Shown here in pieces: positions 53,958-55,728 of a DNA stretch of 55,728 nt (positions are counted from its first letter, which is position 1; each line of letters opens with the position of its first letter). The notes under the pieces were generated by a model. The model saw only the letters and a list, made by a program, of their open reading frames with translations, searched no databases and was not told the origin of the DNA. A program made the translations under genes and the position numbers. Origin of the DNA: Acanthamoeba castellanii str. Neff (Eukaryota > Discosea > Longamoebia > Acanthamoebidae); contig NW_004457632.1 of NCBI RefSeq assembly GCF_000313135.1, positions 23,258-78,985 of the forward strand, read 5' to 3'.

Positions 53958-55728
53958 TCAGAAGAAGTAGAAGTGAGGAGGATTGGGGAGGATGAGCAGA
54001 CCCTTGCCTTCCCTGGGAAAGGGGCGTGACGTCGGCGAGCAAAGCAGGGCGTAGTAAGAGCTCTCGCCGAACGCTCCCGCCAAGTCCTCCAACTCGGTAT
54101 CTATCGGGGCCGTAATGAATGAGGTGATGAGCGACTCCTTCACTATTACCGCCATCATGATGCACCCCTCCACCTCTCCACTGTGCATCGGCACGTTGAG
54201 ACGAGACGTACCGGTGGGCCGTCGTAGGGTAATCTCACCGCCACTCTCTTCGGCGACCAAATCAGCTAAGAGATCGAACACCTCCGGATCTGTGTGCGTG
54301 CATGCGCGCGTGTGAGCCTACGTAGGGCGGGTCATGCGCGAAAGTGATGCCCTGTCCGTACCAAGCTCGCCCGACGCGAAGAAGCAAGCAAACATTCGAG
54401 ACACCTTGCTGTTCAGCTTGTCCTCTTCTGCGGCGTGCTTCGCTCGCCAAACGGCCTCGCTCTGCACCGCGTGGCGATGATTGTTGGTTAGAAGTAAAGC
54501 CGCGCAACACGCCACGCGCACGTGTGCTACGCGGGTTCTAAGCGAGATAGATAGAAGAGCGCACCTCTTCGCCGCTCTCAAGCTGCTCGAGGTCGCGTAG
54601 GTATTCCTCCCTGGTGAGGCGGAAGTACTGTCTCGACCACAGTGGCACGCGCTCACCAATGAGCGCCTGACGCGATGATGATGATGATGTGTGTTGATTG
54701 TTGACGTTAATCGAAACGAAAATTGCATCAAGCACGCTGTTGCACAGTTGGAGGCTATACCCGCGCACTTAGTCTGAGCAGGTCCTCCAGGAATTGGTGC
54801 TTTTCCTCGTTTCGTCTCGCCATCTCCTCACGCGATCTGGCGTGGTGATATTCCATGCGGTGATGTTAGCGCCACGGCGAGTTTCTTCATACCACACATC
54901 AAAAGCAAGGCGGTACCGGCATTTGTGGTGCTTGACACCGCACTGACAAGTCACGTCATCAGCGGCGCTCGCCGCTACGAGCGCGTGCCCGGCGTGGCAG
55001 CGGCGAGCGCACGCCATGCAAATGGGGTCGTTCACCTGATCAAAGTTTGCGCATGTCTGACAGTAGACATGACGCTGCCACACGCTCCTGCCCTCTCCCA
55101 CCTGCCAGTCATCGTCGAGTTAGCACATGCGCCACCAACCACACACAACTAGCCACAACGCTGATCGACGCACGACACATAGGCGGAGCGGGTGACAATA
55201 CGACTTCATAAGAGCACTTGTCTCCTTCAATGGAGATGATTGAGGACCGCTCCAAGGCCCTACAGCACCAACAACACAAAAACAGTCAAACAGCTGTCAA
55301 CGCTGAGCACCTTTGAGCAGCTGTGCAATCAGCACGTACCGAGAAGCGTGGCCACATACGCCGCAGGTGCAGTGTCGAGAGGAAACGGCAGTGGTCGAGA
55401 GGAAGGAAAACAACACGGCTCCGGCCATTGCGTGTCGGTTGTACGACAGTGGGTGGCCTCTGCACGATGTGAAAGGAAAAGGACGTCAGAAGGCAGGACG
55501 AGATGGGTGAAACAACAAAAACAACCGGGAGCACATACCTGTGACAGTGCGAGGCGCACCAGGCACACACTTCGCTCCCCGTCGGACCGAACAAACTCAA
55601 GGCCGACGAAGAGCTCCTGCATCATTGCAACGAATGCTGCCATGTGAGCCAACAGGATCGCGTTTGTGGGGCAGGAGGGAGCAACACAAAGGGACGGACC
55701 CGGCGATTTCCTCCTTTCGGCGCTTCAT
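53958..55728 (-). CDS. UBR-type zinc-finger protein (possibly partial at window edge)
   Basis: The core (about 54930-55110) reads VWQRHVYCQTCANFDQVNDP, ICMACARRCHAGH, DVTCQCGVKHHKCR. This is the Cys/His spacing of the UBR box found in N-recognins, UBR7 and FBXO11; the upstream exon KCSYEV (about 55215) supplies its first Cys. Earlier exons include QELFVGLEFVRSDGERSVCL (about 55560-55630). Later exons are LIGERVPLWSRQYFRLTREE (about 54600-54660) and a C-terminal exon with FDLLADLVAEESGGEITLRR and ELEDLAGAFGESSYYALL, stop 53958. An ATG occupies the very last bases of the window (55726-55728), so the start may be there or outside. UBR boxes bind basic N-degrons, suggesting a ubiquitin role. Confidence 0.65.

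Overview
The window is nuclear DNA of an amoebozoan, and everything points to Acanthamoeba (A. castellanii or a close relative). The evidence is GC-rich, gene-dense DNA in which nearly every gene is cut by short GT-AG introns, and a class I myosin with the Acanthamoeba tail (basic TH1, Gly/Pro/Ala-rich TH2, terminal SH3). Introns and gaps carry (CA)n and CACGAC-type microsatellites that create many false ORFs. Genes sit close together, for example 89 bp between two convergent stop codons near 24.35 kb.

Layout, 0-26.4 kb: SERAC1-like ARM/hydrolase (5' end missing, +), SH2-LRR-SH2 adaptor (+), diflavin NADPH reductase with a presequence-like N-terminus (+), R3H RNA-binding protein (+), G3BP-like NTF2/RRM protein (-), Qa-SNARE (+), LRR-PP2C phosphatase (+), F-box/WD40 protein (+) and a TKL-type kinase (-).

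26.9-30.2 kb is an intron-poor, odd island. It holds a chimeric gene in which a DLST-type mitochondrial presequence and the start of a lipoyl domain are spliced onto a bacterial-type quinone oxidoreductase. It also holds a frame-broken DHFR, an intronless DJ-1/HSP31 gene and a degenerate 5S rRNA-like sequence.

30.2-40.3 kb: F-box/ankyrin gene with an in-frame stop, NAP1 (+), a decayed NHL-repeat gene (-), an AGC kinase without a PH domain (+) and beta-tubulin (+). 40.4-44.3 kb is a decayed Ty3/gypsy element (-), strongly depleted in CpG.

44.4-55.7 kb, all on the minus strand: a BAG-small heat-shock protein fusion, the myosin I heavy chain, a small ankyrin protein and a UBR-type zinc-finger protein that runs to the window edge.

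The genes are not an operon. Recurrent themes are signalling (SH2, TKL and AGC kinases, PP2C), ubiquitin-related adaptors (F-box, UBR box), cytoskeleton (tubulin, myosin) and protein quality control or RNP biology (BAG-sHsp, G3BP, NAP1). The most interesting items are the DLST-oxidoreductase chimera, the BAG-sHsp fusion and the retroelement whose broken catalytic codons fit loss at CpG sites. All gene models were read by eye; exon ends are exact only where stated.
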